From: Candidatus Geocrenenecus huangii
Lineage (GTDB): Archaea > Thermoproteota > Nitrososphaeria_A > Caldarchaeales > Wolframiiraptoraceae
Length of the DNA stretch: 64,000 nucleotides
Assembly: GCA_023268155.1 (NCBI GenBank)
Contig: JALNKM010000005.1
Coordinates: 36,279 to 100,278, forward strand
Direction of reading: 5' to 3'
Program-made: the position numbers and the translations under genes
Notes under the pieces: generated by a model
Databases searched by the model: none
Seen by the model: the letters and a program-made list of their open reading frames with translations, nothing else
Told to the model about the DNA's origin: nothing
Part shown: piece by piece, positions 54,146 through 62,592 of the stretch
Layout of the letters: each line of letters begins with the position of its first letter
Position numbering within the stretch: position 1 is the first letter of the stretch

Positions 54146-55369
54146 TTACTTAATGTGGAAGGTCGTTTTCTCCTCATTCTCTACCACTAACTTCCCATTG
54201 CTGATTACGTAAAGGGGCTCCGCTTGGATCCAGATTGCTTCATAAACTGATCTCGCATTAAGAATTACTAAATTTGCTTTTCCACCTTCCTCCAGTACGT
54301 GATTTTTCACATTCATGGATTTCGCTGCGTTCACGGTGATCATGTCGTATAACGTCTCCATATCGGCGGGCGCCGTCATCCACAATAGATGAGAGTTTAG
54401 AAATGCTACTTCAAGCATCTTGTTTCTACCGTAAGGGTAATATGCGTCTGCTATATCGTCTTGTCCAAATGCTACGTTTACTCCATGAGATAATAGTTCT
54501 CTTACCCTAGCGTGGAGTGGACCTGTATGAGGGTCGGAGACTATATTCATATCGGCCTCCTTCAAGAGGTGTACTAATTTTCTAAAGTATGGCTCAGGGT
54601 AAAGCTGCATAGCTCTAGCATGGCATGCTGTCACTCTGCCGACCCATCCTTCTCTAATAGCTTTCACCGCAAGCATCTCGGTAGTTCTTAGTGATGCGTC
54701 TCCTGCATCATCTGTAAGCATAGCTACGTCTTTATCATATCTCTTAGCTACCTCAAACATCTTATCTATATGTAAGAGTTCATCCCGCTCTGTGTATTCT
54801 ATCCAGGGTATTCCCCCAACTTCATCGCATCCCATCTCAACCGCTCTCCAGATAAGATCTTCCGCACCAGGGTCTCTTAGAATACCGTCTTGGGGAAAAG
54901 CGACAACTTTTATATCTAAGACCCCTCTCAATTCATCTCTAAGTTTTAAGATAGCTTTTACGCCTTCAAGTCTCGCTTTCGTGTCTGTGTCTACGAAGGC
55001 GCGTATATGGGTACATCCATGCTTTAAAGCTTCGAGAGCAGCTTTCCTAGCATTCTCGTAGATCCAGCTTTCATGGTATCTTTCCTTGATCTTTGATGCG
55101 AGTTCTATCGCTGTCATGGCCCCCGACATCATCTCTCCATGATAATGCTTTACTGCCTCTTCACCGATTATTTGGAAAGTGTAAACCTTACACATATGTA
55201 GATGAGGGTTCACAAAAGATTCTGTGACAAGCCTCCCCTCCGCATCTATTTCTAATTCTCCTTTTTCTTCTACCCTCCCTATCTTAGTTATTCTACCCTC
55301 TCTAATAGAGAGATCATACGTCTTTCCATACTTTCTAAGAAAAGCATTTCTAATTACTATGTCAGCCAT
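54146..55369 (-). CDS. Cytosine deaminase-family amidohydrolase with altered metal site
   Basis: TIM-barrel amidohydrolase, 407 residues, alignable along its length to CodA (VAFPQDGIL, GRVTACHARAM, GVNVAFGQDDIADAYYPYG). The HxH pair is intact (His56, His58), as are His250 and Asp304. The CodA segment DVHCDE, which supplies a metal His and the catalytic Glu, reads AMLTDD here: Leu218 replaces the His and Asp221 replaces the Glu. GHDD is GQDD. The activity may therefore be different from cytosine deamination. It lies convergent to AOR, and the nucleoside-type importer is 3 kb away. Confidence 0.75.
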   Translation of the reverse strand: MADIVIRNAFLRKYGKTYDLSIREGRITKIGRVEEKGELEIDAEGRLVTESFVNPHLHMCKVYTFQIIGEEAVKHYHGEMMSGAMTAIELASKIKERYHESWIYENARKAALEALKHGCTHIRAFVDTDTKARLEGVKAILKLRDELRGVLDIKVVAFPQDGILRDPGAEDLIWRAVEMGCDEVGGIPWIEYTERDELLHIDKMFEVAKRYDKDVAMLTDDAGDASLRTTEMLAVKAIREGWVGRVTACHARAMQLYPEPYFRKLVHLLKEADMNIVSDPHTGPLHARVRELLSHGVNVAFGQDDIADAYYPYGRNKMLEVAFLNSHLLWMTAPADMETLYDMITVNAAKSMNVKNHVLEEGGKANLVILNARSVYEAIWIQAEPLYVISNGKLVVENEEKTTFHIK

Positions 55370-55456
55370 AATTGATACGAGATAGGAGCGGATATAAATA
55401 GGTTATCATAATCTGTAAAGCTATTTTAACAGCTATGAATCTATTTTTAAGATGGT

Positions 55457-56041
55457 ATGCTTCTACATATCGATGAGGATACTATAATCGAGTTGGCTGT
55501 ATTGGTTGGAGGGGAGAATGCTGGAAAGATTATGAAAAATCTTTTGAAGAAACCCGGTATAACCGATGAAGAACTTTCACGTATTCTTCAGTTAGATATT
55601 AAAGAAGTGAGAAAATTTCTTCATAAACTGAATGAGCAAGGTATCCTCCATTACGAGTTAGCTAGGGAGAAGGAAACTGGGCATAGAATTTTTAAATGGT
55701 ATGTGAGCCAGGAACAGGTAACCGGGTTCATCATTACGAACACGAAGAAGATACTTGAAAGACTCGAGGAAAGATTAGAATATGAGAAGAAGCATCAATT
55801 CTACTGGTGCGAGACTAGGGGGTGCAGGAAGCTTGCCTTCGAAGAAGCATTGAATAATCTATTCAAATGTCCTATCTGCGGTAAACTTCTCCAGCCAATC
55901 GATAATGAAGATACGATAAAAGCTATAGAGATGAAGATAGCCGAGATCAGGAAACATTTAGAACAAATATCTAAAGTTAAGAAGGTTGCAGAAGAGCCAT
56001 TAGTGAAGGAGAAAGTGAAGGCCGCTAAGCATAAGAAGTAG
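55457..56041 (+). CDS. tfe: Transcription initiation factor TFE
   Basis: Archaeal TFIIE-alpha homologue that stimulates promoter opening. The N-terminal winged helix spans about residues 5-90 (GITDEELSRILQLDIKEVRKFL; the wing has GHRIFKWYV). A zinc ribbon follows with C-x4-C and CPICG (WCETRGCRKLAF...FKCPICG, about 115-142). A basic tail ends the protein (KEKVKAAKHKK). 194 residues. TATA-like ctattttaac lies about 30 bases upstream. It is two bases from trm56. Confidence 0.93.
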   Translation: MLLHIDEDTIIELAVLVGGENAGKIMKNLLKKPGITDEELSRILQLDIKEVRKFLHKLNEQGILHYELAREKETGHRIFKWYVSQEQVTGFIITNTKKILERLEERLEYEKKHQFYWCETRGCRKLAFEEALNNLFKCPICGKLLQPIDNEDTIKAIEMKIAEIRKHLEQISKVKKVAEEPLVKEKVKAAKHKK

Positions 56042-56043
56042 AA

Positions 56044-56583
56044 ATGGGTAGAATATCCATACTAAGACTTGGGCATAGAATAGTTAGAGATAAAAGATTG
56101 ACGACGCATGTCGTCTTAACGGCTAGAGCCTTTGGTGCAAATGAAGTAATAGTATCTGGCGAGAGAGATGACGGCCTGATATCCAAGCTTGAGAAATTCA
56201 TCGAGAAGTGGGGCGGAGAATTCAAGATAAGATTTGAGGAAAATTGGAGAGAAGCTATCGAGAGATGGAAGAGGAATGAGGGGAAGATTATACACTTAAC
56301 TATGTATGGAGTAAACTTGCCGGACGTAATTGAAGAATTAAGAAGAATATGGGATCAGAATAATATAATGATAATAGTGGGCTCCCAGAAAGTACCGAGA
56401 GAAGTCTACGAGCTCGCAGACTACAACATAGCAGTATCAAACCAACCACACAGCGAAGTAGCTGCTCTAGCAATACTACTAGACTGGCTCTTTCAAGGAA
56501 GAGAATTATCCAAAGAATTTCCAAATGCTGAACTAAGAATAGTACCTCAACTACATGGGAAGAAAGTAATCAGACTTAGGTAA
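56044..56583 (+). CDS. trm56: tRNA (cytidine-56-2'-O)-methyltransferase
   Basis: SPOUT-family enzyme that methylates C56 in the T loop of archaeal tRNAs. It is recognised from the N-terminus ISILRLGHRIVRDKRLTTHV, the SAM-binding trefoil knot segment IMIIVGSQKVPREVYELADYNIAVSNQPHSEVAALAILLDWL, of which only the loop GSQKVP and PHSEVAAL are quoted as key residues, and the length of 179. It follows tfe by two bases, as one transcript. Confidence 0.92.
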   Translation: MGRISILRLGHRIVRDKRLTTHVVLTARAFGANEVIVSGERDDGLISKLEKFIEKWGGEFKIRFEENWREAIERWKRNEGKIIHLTMYGVNLPDVIEELRRIWDQNNIMIIVGSQKVPREVYELADYNIAVSNQPHSEVAALAILLDWLFQGRELSKEFPNAELRIVPQLHGKKVIRLR

Positions 56584-56722
56584 GAGCTAGGTAGAAAAAG
56601 TAATCCTCTTCTATAAATCTACTAACATTCTCTGGAATGAATATTAGCATAATCCGCATAGTAGATAAAAGAATTCTCTATCTTTCTTTAATCTTTGAAT
56701 AAACTAGACATAATGTTAAAAT

Positions 56723-56732
56723 CTTAAATATA
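56723..56732 (+). promoter_or_regulatory. TATA box of tRNA-Val(GAC)
   Basis: cttaaatata, centred about 26 bases before the mature tRNA, is the expected archaeal position. It lies within the palindrome ATCTTA-AATA-TAAGAT. Confidence 0.6.
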
Positions 56733-56753
56733 AGATAGCGAGGTGAAGATAAT

Positions 56754-56845
56754 GGGCCGGTAGTCTAGAGGCTATGACGCCGCCCTGACAGGATTAAACT
56801 TCCAGAATGCGGCGGAGGACGTGGGTTCGATTCCCACCCGGCCCA
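56754..56845 (+). tRNA. tRNA-Val(GAC) with anticodon-loop intron
   Basis: Its body is nearly identical to the tRNA-Val at 45192: same acceptor, D arm and CCGCC/GGCGG stem, with TTCGATT instead of TTCGAAT in the T loop. The loop starts CTGACA (anticodon GAC) and is interrupted by about 19 bases (ggattaaacttccagaatg) unlike the other intron. No encoded CCA. Confidence 0.92.
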
Positions 56846-56915
56846 TTAGTAATCTCTTCTATGTGTTTTAGAGTGTTCTAAGAATTAGGGATCTAAGTTT
56901 CATGGTCTATGGATG

Positions 56916-58049
56916 TTAGACTATACCTTTCAGTATCAGGCTCCAGTATAATTTGTTAACAGCCTGTTTCCCTAAGTACCATAGATAGCTGAACCTAGGT
57001 TTTCTCGGAGGTTTCTCATAATTAAAATCCATATATATTGCTTTTCTGAATCCTGCGTCGCAGAAGCATAATACTCTCCCGTCATAGACTGGCTTACTCT
57101 TCTTTCCAGTAATATCTGCGTATATTCTATCGCCGACTACTTTTGCTTCAAAATGTGCAGCTGCTCCAGACTTAGATACAGGCAGGTTCGTAGCATCTCC
57201 AATAACGTATACTTCACTATAATCTTTGTATTGTAGAGCATGTTTATCTACTGGTATCCATCCACCATCAACCCCGAGTCCAGATTCCTCAACTACTTTT
57301 GCACCTCTATGAGGTGGAACCATAACAAGTAGATCGAATCTAAGAGATTCTCCTTCTAGAGAGTAAACTATCCTTTTCTCAGGATCTACTGATTCTATAT
57401 TGAACATTGGATGCCAATGTATGTCTTTCTTCTCCATCATTTCTGTTATAGCTTCTGCTACAGCTTCGTGAGGAAATGTTCTGGGTAGAGGTGATAGATA
57501 GTGAATCTCAACTTTATCCCTTATCTTCTTTCTCGTGAAGTAGTAGTCTAGTAAGCAGCAGAATTCTGCAGGTGCTGGCGGACACTTATACGGTATCCCC
57601 CCTATACCAACCGCTATGACTCCTCCACTGAATTCTTCTAAAGCTTTACTTAATCTATTAGCTTCTTCTAAACCGTAGAAGTGATATGTGGCCTGGTATC
57701 CAGGTACCTCTTCTGGAACTATCCGGGAACCCGTAGCTATGACCATGTAATCGTAATCAAGTTTACCTGTTCTCTCCAGGACCACATACCTATCCTCTAC
57801 ATCTATCCTGAGAGCATTATCTATAATTAATTTGACATTTTTATCTAGTAGCTCTTCCTCTCCTCTCACGATATCTCTTTCATGAAGATTGTATCCTAGA
57901 GCCGTGTAGATGAAAGCTGGCTGATAGATATGTTTAGGAGACTCGCTTACAACTGTTATTTCAGCTTCTTTTCTTGAAAGTTTCCTAGCTAGAACATTAG
58001 CTACTATTGTGCCACCTGTTCCTCCACCAACTACCAGAATCTTCTTCAT
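56916..58049 (-). CDS. Sulfide:quinone oxidoreductase-like flavoprotein
   Basis: FAD-binding disulfide oxidoreductase of the SQR/FccB/NDH-2 group, 377 residues. The N-terminal FAD fold is VVGGGTGGTIVANVLARKL with HIYQPAFIYTALG; the second fold carries AVGIGGIPYKCPPAPAEF, whose Cys matches the SQR redox Cys. VIGDATNLPVSKSGAAAHFEA is the terminal FAD motif. The C-terminal segment has CFCD (two Cys) and an amphipathic membrane-binding stretch (YLWYLGKQAVNKLYW). 12 bases upstream on the same strand is a TusA-like gene. Sulfide is the likely substrate, not proven. Confidence 0.83.
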   Translation of the reverse strand: MKKILVVGGGTGGTIVANVLARKLSRKEAEITVVSESPKHIYQPAFIYTALGYNLHERDIVRGEEELLDKNVKLIIDNALRIDVEDRYVVLERTGKLDYDYMVIATGSRIVPEEVPGYQATYHFYGLEEANRLSKALEEFSGGVIAVGIGGIPYKCPPAPAEFCCLLDYYFTRKKIRDKVEIHYLSPLPRTFPHEAVAEAITEMMEKKDIHWHPMFNIESVDPEKRIVYSLEGESLRFDLLVMVPPHRGAKVVEESGLGVDGGWIPVDKHALQYKDYSEVYVIGDATNLPVSKSGAAAHFEAKVVGDRIYADITGKKSKPVYDGRVLCFCDAGFRKAIYMDFNYEKPPRKPRFSYLWYLGKQAVNKLYWSLILKGIV

Positions 58050-58061
58050 ACCTTTATGTTC

Positions 58062-58301
58062 TTACTTTACCTTCTTAACGATAAATTCTGTGTATCCATT
58101 TCTCTCGTAGACACCTATTAGCTGGTGTCCGGCTTTTTCAACCCATCTAGGAATATCTGTCTTTGAGCCGCTATCGGTAGAATATACAGCAATAACCTCG
58201 CCGACGCCTGCATTCCTGATAGCTTTTATCAACTCCATGAGTGGGCCAGGGCAGTGACTACCCCTCGCATCCACGACCTTATTCACTTTGATCTCACTCA
58301 T
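58062..58301 (-). CDS. TusA-like sulfurtransferase
   Basis: A 79-residue sulfur carrier. The persulfide-forming Cys lies in the signature [13 protein letters not shown], about residue 18, and a two-layer alpha/beta sandwich follows ([26 protein letters not shown]). It is 12 bases upstream of the SQR-like gene and 26 bases downstream of a DsrE2-like gene, so the three form an operon for sulfane-sulfur trafficking. Confidence 0.92.
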   Translation of the reverse strand: MSEIKVNKVVDARGSHCPGPLMELIKAIRNAGVGEVIAVYSTDSGSKTDIPRWVEKAGHQLIGVYERNGYTEFIVKKVK

Positions 58302-58327
58302 TACATGCCCCCCAACTCAATTATTTC

Positions 58328-58759
58328 TCAGATAAATAAGGTTATATTGCTCTCTTTAGCTTTTTCTAAGAATTCTCCTACTCCAACCACACCGTCTATC
58401 AGTTCTGATAATTCTTCTTTCTTCATCTGGAACAGATCATAAGTCATGGCGCATGCGTATATTTTTACATTCCCGAATTCTTTAGCCTGCTTAAGCATAT
58501 CTATCCAGTGGGGTACATTCTTAACCTTGAAAATATTCATCATAACAGGCGCCATTTCTTCGAAGTCTCTAGAGATCCTTCCAGGCTGGTTGAGCTGGTC
58601 TTTTCTAAATGCATTTAAACCCCAGAATGTTAGAAATATCTCTACATCCATGCCCATGGCTGCAGCTCCAGATGCTAATATCGCTACTGGGTAAAGCTTG
58701 TCTACAGTTCCTGAAAAAGCTATAATTGAAAGCTTCTCCTTCTTAACTTGACTATGCAT
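58328..58759 (-). CDS. DsrE2-like sulfur-relay protein
   Basis: DsrE/F-like protein predicted to bind a membrane or act as persulfide donor. Family segments are IIAFSGTVDKLYPVAILASGAAAMGMDVEIF (only FSGTVDKLYPVAILASG quoted as key), FLTFWGLNAFRK and the Cys motif KIYACAMTYDLFQMKKEEL. I place the start at ATG 58759, since the 46 codons upstream (to 58897) do not look like family sequence. That extension remains possible. It heads the DsrE2-TusA-SQR operon. Confidence 0.82.
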   Translation of the reverse strand: MHSQVKKEKLSIIAFSGTVDKLYPVAILASGAAAMGMDVEIFLTFWGLNAFRKDQLNQPGRISRDFEEMAPVMMNIFKVKNVPHWIDMLKQAKEFGNVKIYACAMTYDLFQMKKEELSELIDGVVGVGEFLEKAKESNITLFI

Positions 58760-59166
58760 GTTAAAAATATCTGTTAAAGATAATAATAAGCTTACTCGAT
58801 TAACAAGATTGTGAGGTGAAGCAGCCATCAGAATCGATGCATGAAGATGTTTTCTCCCTAGGTTTCTGAAACCACTCTTAGTTTTTACGTTGATCATTAT
58901 GGAAACTAACTATTTACTACACGTATAATGCTGGGCAGCACACAAACAAGCCCTCATCCATGTAATAATCTTCTAGTTCTCCGAGATAGACTCTTAAGCA
59001 AAACCATATGTAATGTCAAACTTGAGCTTAGTCATCTACGTCATATCAACTTTTACGAGGTGGTTTAGTGGCTCATCGATGTATACGTCTCATATAATCG
59101 TTTATCCATCTATAAATGAGGTAGTGTGTAATGTTTTTCTACTAGGCCCTATCCTCATCTTATTAG
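58760..59166. other. Gene-free stretch between the sulfur operon and the zinc-ribbon gene
   Basis: No complete gene, tRNA or convincing sRNA was seen. The left part could encode an N-terminal extension of the DsrE2-like protein. TATA-like ctataaatg around 59111-59119 can serve the zinc-ribbon gene. Confidence 0.4.
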
Positions 59167-59325
59167 ATGAGTAGTAGAGGAGGAAAGAACATCGTTAAGT
59201 GTCCAAAGTGTGGACATGTCTTCGAGATTAGCTATTCTAGAGTCTTCTCGTGTGGTGGGTGCCCATCAGTTATATCATGTGATTATGTTAAATGCCCGGA
59301 ATGTGGATATGAATTCCCCAAATAG
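59167..59325 (+). CDS. Small double zinc-ribbon protein
   Basis: A 52-residue ORF, ATG to TAG, with four cysteine pairs or clusters: CPKCGHVFEI at residues 12-21, CGGCPSVIS at 29-37, Cys38 and CPECGYEF at 43-50. The outer two are classical zinc knuckles and the central CGGC plus Cys38 may bind a second metal. It resembles small archaeal zinc-ribbon proteins found near metal transporters, but none is adjacent here. Cysteine spacing and coding pattern make a chance ORF unlikely. Confidence 0.75.
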   Translation: MSSRGGKNIVKCPKCGHVFEISYSRVFSCGGCPSVISCDYVKCPECGYEFPK

Positions 59326-59403
59326 TCGAAGATTAGAAAAATGAAAAAATGGTTGCAATGAAGTAAGCAGGATTTGATAATGGAAAACTGCTACCTACTT
59401 AGC

Positions 59404-59763
59404 TTATCTTTTCGCTTTCTTCTTTTTCCTCGCCGGCTTCACTTCAGGCTTTTTTATTACTTTTCCCTTTAAATATAGGAAGACGCTTTTCTCAGCTACC
59501 TTGCCTAGTTCATCAAGGATCTTCTTGCCCTCCTCACTCTCGATCGCCTTCTTGAATAGGTCTTCGTTCCTGAACTCCATCTCTATGCAGCAATCCACGG
59601 GGAGCTCCTGTACTTGATATCCACCATAAACGAAATTTACAGAAGCTGACCTAAGTCCAACAGCCTTCTTCAAGAACTTAACATAGTTCTTCAAGATGAA
59701 TCCTTGGAATTCATCCAATGGAACTTCGGTTCTCTTCTTTAATTCTTGAACTAGTCTTATCAT
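59404..59763 (-). CDS. EthD-like dimeric alpha/beta-barrel protein
   Basis: About 119 residues from the ATG at 59763; 16 further codons upstream are possible. The N-terminus MIRLVQELKKRTEVPLDEF (beta strand, then the P-x-x-E/D-F turn) and the late pattern EEGKKILDELGKVAEKSVFLY are those of the EthD-type dimeric ferredoxin-like fold. The last 20 residues are a strongly basic tail (KPARKKKKAKR) not typical for the fold, which could contact RNA or DNA. Function unknown. Confidence 0.55.
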   Translation of the reverse strand: MIRLVQELKKRTEVPLDEFQGFILKNYVKFLKKAVGLRSASVNFVYGGYQVQELPVDCCIEMEFRNEDLFKKAIESEEGKKILDELGKVAEKSVFLYLKGKVIKKPEVKPARKKKKAKR

Positions 59764-60023
59764 GCGATAAACCTGGTAAAACCTGTTTTTAAGATTTACT
59801 TTTTTTAACAAACTCTAGGAATTTCTAATCAACGCTGCGAATCACGATCTTGAGATCTATACTCCATACCTATCTAGGAAACTCTAAAATTCTCCAAGAT
59901 AGTTTTATCCAAATGAAGACAAGTTTTTAAATTCCTTTGCTTCTTCTAAAAATGAGAACGTGTAAACAGTGCTTAGAAAACAGGCAATAGTTCACATCCA
60001 AAGATTTGGGCTAGAACAGTAAT

Positions 60024-60098
60024 GCTCCGGTAGTATAGCCCGGACAAGTATACGGGCCTTTCGAGCCCGGGACCCGGGTTCAAATCCCGGCCGGAGCA
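60024..60098 (+). tRNA. tRNA-Glu(TTC)
   Basis: Acceptor GCTCCGG/CCGGAGC, D arm GTAT...ATAC, anticodon stem CGGGC/GCCCG with loop CTTTCGA (anticodon TTC), T arm CCGGG TTCAAAT CCCGG. No intron and no encoded CCA. TATA-like tttttaaatt at 59924-59933 is about 95 bases upstream, which would give a long 5' leader; a closer promoter was not evident. Confidence 0.93.
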
Positions 60099-60110
60099 TA
60101 ACAGTAATCT

Positions 60111-60509
60111 TTATATATTATGTGAGAGCATACCTATCCTCTCAGCATACCTGTCTATATCTGTTGCAATCGTGTAGATTATTCTTGCCACTGATTCATA
60201 GCTCTCTACAATCTTTGATTCATCAAGCATGTAGTAGTATTCTGATTCATCGCCGACGAAGAAGCTCCACCAATCACCCTCCCCCTCCAGCATCTTCAGG
60301 AGATGGTATATCCATTTATGGAACTGTGTATTTGGCTTAACTTCATCTGCTGTAAACGCGTGGGTCTTTGTAAAGTTGTCGCATATGTAGTATTCTCCAA
60401 TTCTGTAGACTCCTAACGAAGTATACAGAGTAATGCAGCTATACAGTCTACGGGTAAAACTATCTTGAACCCTCTTAATGCTGCGCTTCCAGCTGTATGT
60501 AAAACACAT
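60111..60509 (-). CDS. Uncharacterised protein overlapping isochorismatase remnant
   Basis: The C-terminal 105 or so residues (from YTSLGVYRIGEYYICDNF to IGMLSHNI) look like real protein with a charged helical end (YESVARIIYTIATDIDRYAERIG). The only in-frame ATGs (60509 and 60578) lie inside the isochorismatase coding region, where this frame looks like a shadow. So either the start is a nonstandard codon near 60420, or this was once the tail of a longer gene joined by a second frameshift. Not recognised. Confidence 0.4.
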   Translation of the reverse strand: MCFTYSWKRSIKRVQDSFTRRLYSCITLYTSLGVYRIGEYYICDNFTKTHAFTADEVKPNTQFHKWIYHLLKMLEGEGDWWSFFVGDESEYYYMLDESKIVESYESVARIIYTIATDIDRYAERIGMLSHNI

Positions 60510-60941
60510 ATGTTTGCTACAGTTCCGGTTATCATTGTGTACTCTATCTTCCTCATCCTCAATATGTCTTCCAGGCATGTTCCATAGAAACCATCGTATC
60601 TAAGTTTTCTGATTACGATCTCATCTTCCAGAGGTTTGAGCTCGTCTATTATTTCTGCTTCCCATGTGTTTGCAACAATGTTCTACCCATATAGAGAATT
60701 CTACATCATCTTTCGTATGCCAATCTTGAGTATAGATAACTGAGACCTTCTTTGAACGAGCCTTCTCTAAAAGCTTCCTAACAGGTTCTATGATCTTCCT
60801 CGAATCTGGAACAAACAATCTACCCTTCTCGTGTACGAAAGCATTCTGCATATCAACTATTATCAAAGCTGTTTGAAGAAACTTTAAACTCACTGGTTTA
60901 ATATCAAACTTCTCTGGAACATGAACAACTTCAGGAAACAT
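60413..60941 (-). pseudogene. Isochorismatase/nicotinamidase-family hydrolase, frameshifted
   Basis: Cysteine hydrolase family. The first frame encodes ALIIVDMQNAFV (catalytic Asp) down to FSIWVEHC near 60678. A shift by one base at about 60675-60680 then continues as VANTWEAEIIDELKPLEDE, IRKLRYDGFYGTCLED (catalytic Lys) and TGTVANICVLHTAGSAALRGF (nucleophile Cys), stopping at 60413 soon after LPVDCIAAL. The triad is complete across the two frames, so it is a recent break, a sequencing error or programmed frameshifting. The normal C-terminal 20-30 residues are missing or replaced. Confidence 0.8.
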
Positions 60942-61168
60942 CTCTAGCAGAGACTACCTAATTCTTAGATAAATTCTTAACGTCATAAAAAGATGCTTAG
61001 TAGCCGATTACACTTAACAAGCTCACTTCACTGTGGAAAATGTCCCGCTCATCAGCTGGCTAGGGTTTAAAATTAATAGTGATCGATAAAGATAACTAAT
61101 AGTTTACTGCTTTTAAAAGAAGGTACGAGAATTATTAAATACAGTTCCTCTATTCCCTTAGGCTAGAG

Positions 61169-61945
61169 TTACTCAATCTTCCTCCTATACATCTTCTCTA
61201 TTAACCATATCAACATGTATGTAACTATCCCCATAACTGATAAAAGCACAACCCCAGAGTAAACTCCAGCATAATCTAACCTATGCCACGACTCCTCGAT
61301 ATATGCTCCTACTCCATTAGTCAATATGAAGCTTTCAGCTATGAATGCTACAGCGTAAGCTGTGCTGGTAGCTATCCTTAGCCCTGTTAGAACCCCCGGT
61401 ATTATTGACGGTATTATCACGTACTTTAGTTTGTGGTACATCCCTCCACCCATAGTTTCTACAATGTCTTCATATTCTTTAGGAGATCTAAGAGACCACT
61501 CCATCGTAGATATGGCTATTGAATAGAATGCTATTAACGATATTACACCTATCTTGCTATACTCTATTCCTAAGATCCACAATAGTATCGGTATAAGGGT
61601 TACGTGAGGTATAGGGTACGTTGCTAATATTATTGGTCTAACTATCCTGTATCCCAAGCTTATCCTAGCCGATAGCAAGCCTAACGATACACCTGCTATC
61701 AAGGCTATTAAGATTGATAAAAGTATTCTTCTTATCGTTGCGACTAAATCTTCGAGCAGTCTACCGTAGACTAGTTCTGAGTAGAGCTTAGCAGCTATGC
61801 TTTCAAGCTTAGGTAGATAAGGCTTATCACTAGTTATAGCTATTACTTGCCATAGAATGCAGACCAGCGTCAAAACTAAAGTTACATATCCTACATTCTT
61901 TACTGTCTGTAATACAATGTTATTATTCTTCTCAATCGAGCCCAA
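61169..61945 (-). CDS. ABC transporter permease (SsuC/TauC/ThiX type)
   Basis: Inner-membrane permease with six helices (258 residues) and the EAA loop ETMGGGMYHKLKYVIIPSIIPGVLTGLRIA, in which ETMGG and IIPGVLTGLR are key. It is third in the run receptor-ATPase-permease and overlaps the ATPase gene by 46 bases; TTG start. This family imports sulfonates, taurine, nitrate or thiamine precursors. The 227 bases beyond its stop (60942-61168) contain no recognised feature. Confidence 0.88.
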   Translation of the reverse strand: MGSIEKNNNIVLQTVKNVGYVTLVLTLVCILWQVIAITSDKPYLPKLESIAAKLYSELVYGRLLEDLVATIRRILLSILIALIAGVSLGLLSARISLGYRIVRPIILATYPIPHVTLIPILLWILGIEYSKIGVISLIAFYSIAISTMEWSLRSPKEYEDIVETMGGGMYHKLKYVIIPSIIPGVLTGLRIATSTAYAVAFIAESFILTNGVGAYIEESWHRLDYAGVYSGVVLLSVMGIVTYMLIWLIEKMYRRKIE

Positions 61946-62592
61946 GCTTCTTCACCACCTTCAAGAACTTCTACTATATTAGCAGGTCTCCCAGCCATCA
62001 CGTATATTAGATCACCTACCATCAAAGCTTCACTAATCTCATGCGTCACCACAATTACGAGCTTTTCATTAGACAGTCCTCTTAAAATTCTCCATACGAC
62101 TTCTCTTCCACTAGGATCTACATTAGCCATGGGTTCATCTAATAAGAGTATAGGAGCGTTCGATGCTAAAGTTCTAGCGATAGCTACTCTTTTCCTTTCC
62201 CCTCCTGAGATGTGCTTAGGATATCTGTTGGATAAGTGTAGAACCTCCGTAGCCTCCAAAGCCTTTAGCACTCTTAGTCTTCTTGTATTATCGTCGACTC
62301 CGGCTATTTTTAAGGGAAGCTCTACATTGCTATAAAGTGTAAGCCAGGGTAGGAGCATGTTATCTTGAGGTACGTAGGCTACGCTACCCTTAGGCAAAGG
62401 TTGCTTATTATACAGTATAGATCCATTATGTGGCTTAATGATTCCAGCTATTAACTTTAAGAGTGTAGTCTTGCCAACACCGTTAGGTCCTAAGATTGCA
62501 TTTAATCTACCGTTTTCAAACTCTACGTTAAGGTTATCGAAAATAATATTGGGGCCATAGCTAAAGGATAGCCCTACGATCTCCAGCTTCAT
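61900..62592 (-). CDS. ABC transporter ATPase (SsuB/TauB/ThiZ type)
   Basis: Single-domain ATPase, 230 residues, with Walker A GPNGVGKTTLLKLI, Q loop YVPQDNMLLPW, signature ISGGERKRVAIARTL, Walker B ILLLDEPMANVD and H loop VVTHEISEAL. All catalytic residues are intact, in contrast to the BMP-type ATPase at 48400. It overlaps the receptor gene by 4 bases and the permease by 46 bases. Confidence 0.92.
   Translation of the reverse strand: MKLEIVGLSFSYGPNIIFDNLNVEFENGRLNAILGPNGVGKTTLLKLIAGIIKPHNGSILYNKQPLPKGSVAYVPQDNMLLPWLTLYSNVELPLKIAGVDDNTRRLRVLKALEATEVLHLSNRYPKHISGGERKRVAIARTLASNAPILLLDEPMANVDPSGREVVWRILRGLSNEKLVIVVTHEISEALMVGDLIYVMAGRPANIVEVLEGGEEAWARLRRIITLYYRQ

Noticed and set aside
58760..58897. 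N-terminal extension of the DsrE2-like protein
   Set aside because: The residues do not resemble the family and the ATG at 58759 starts the conserved core.
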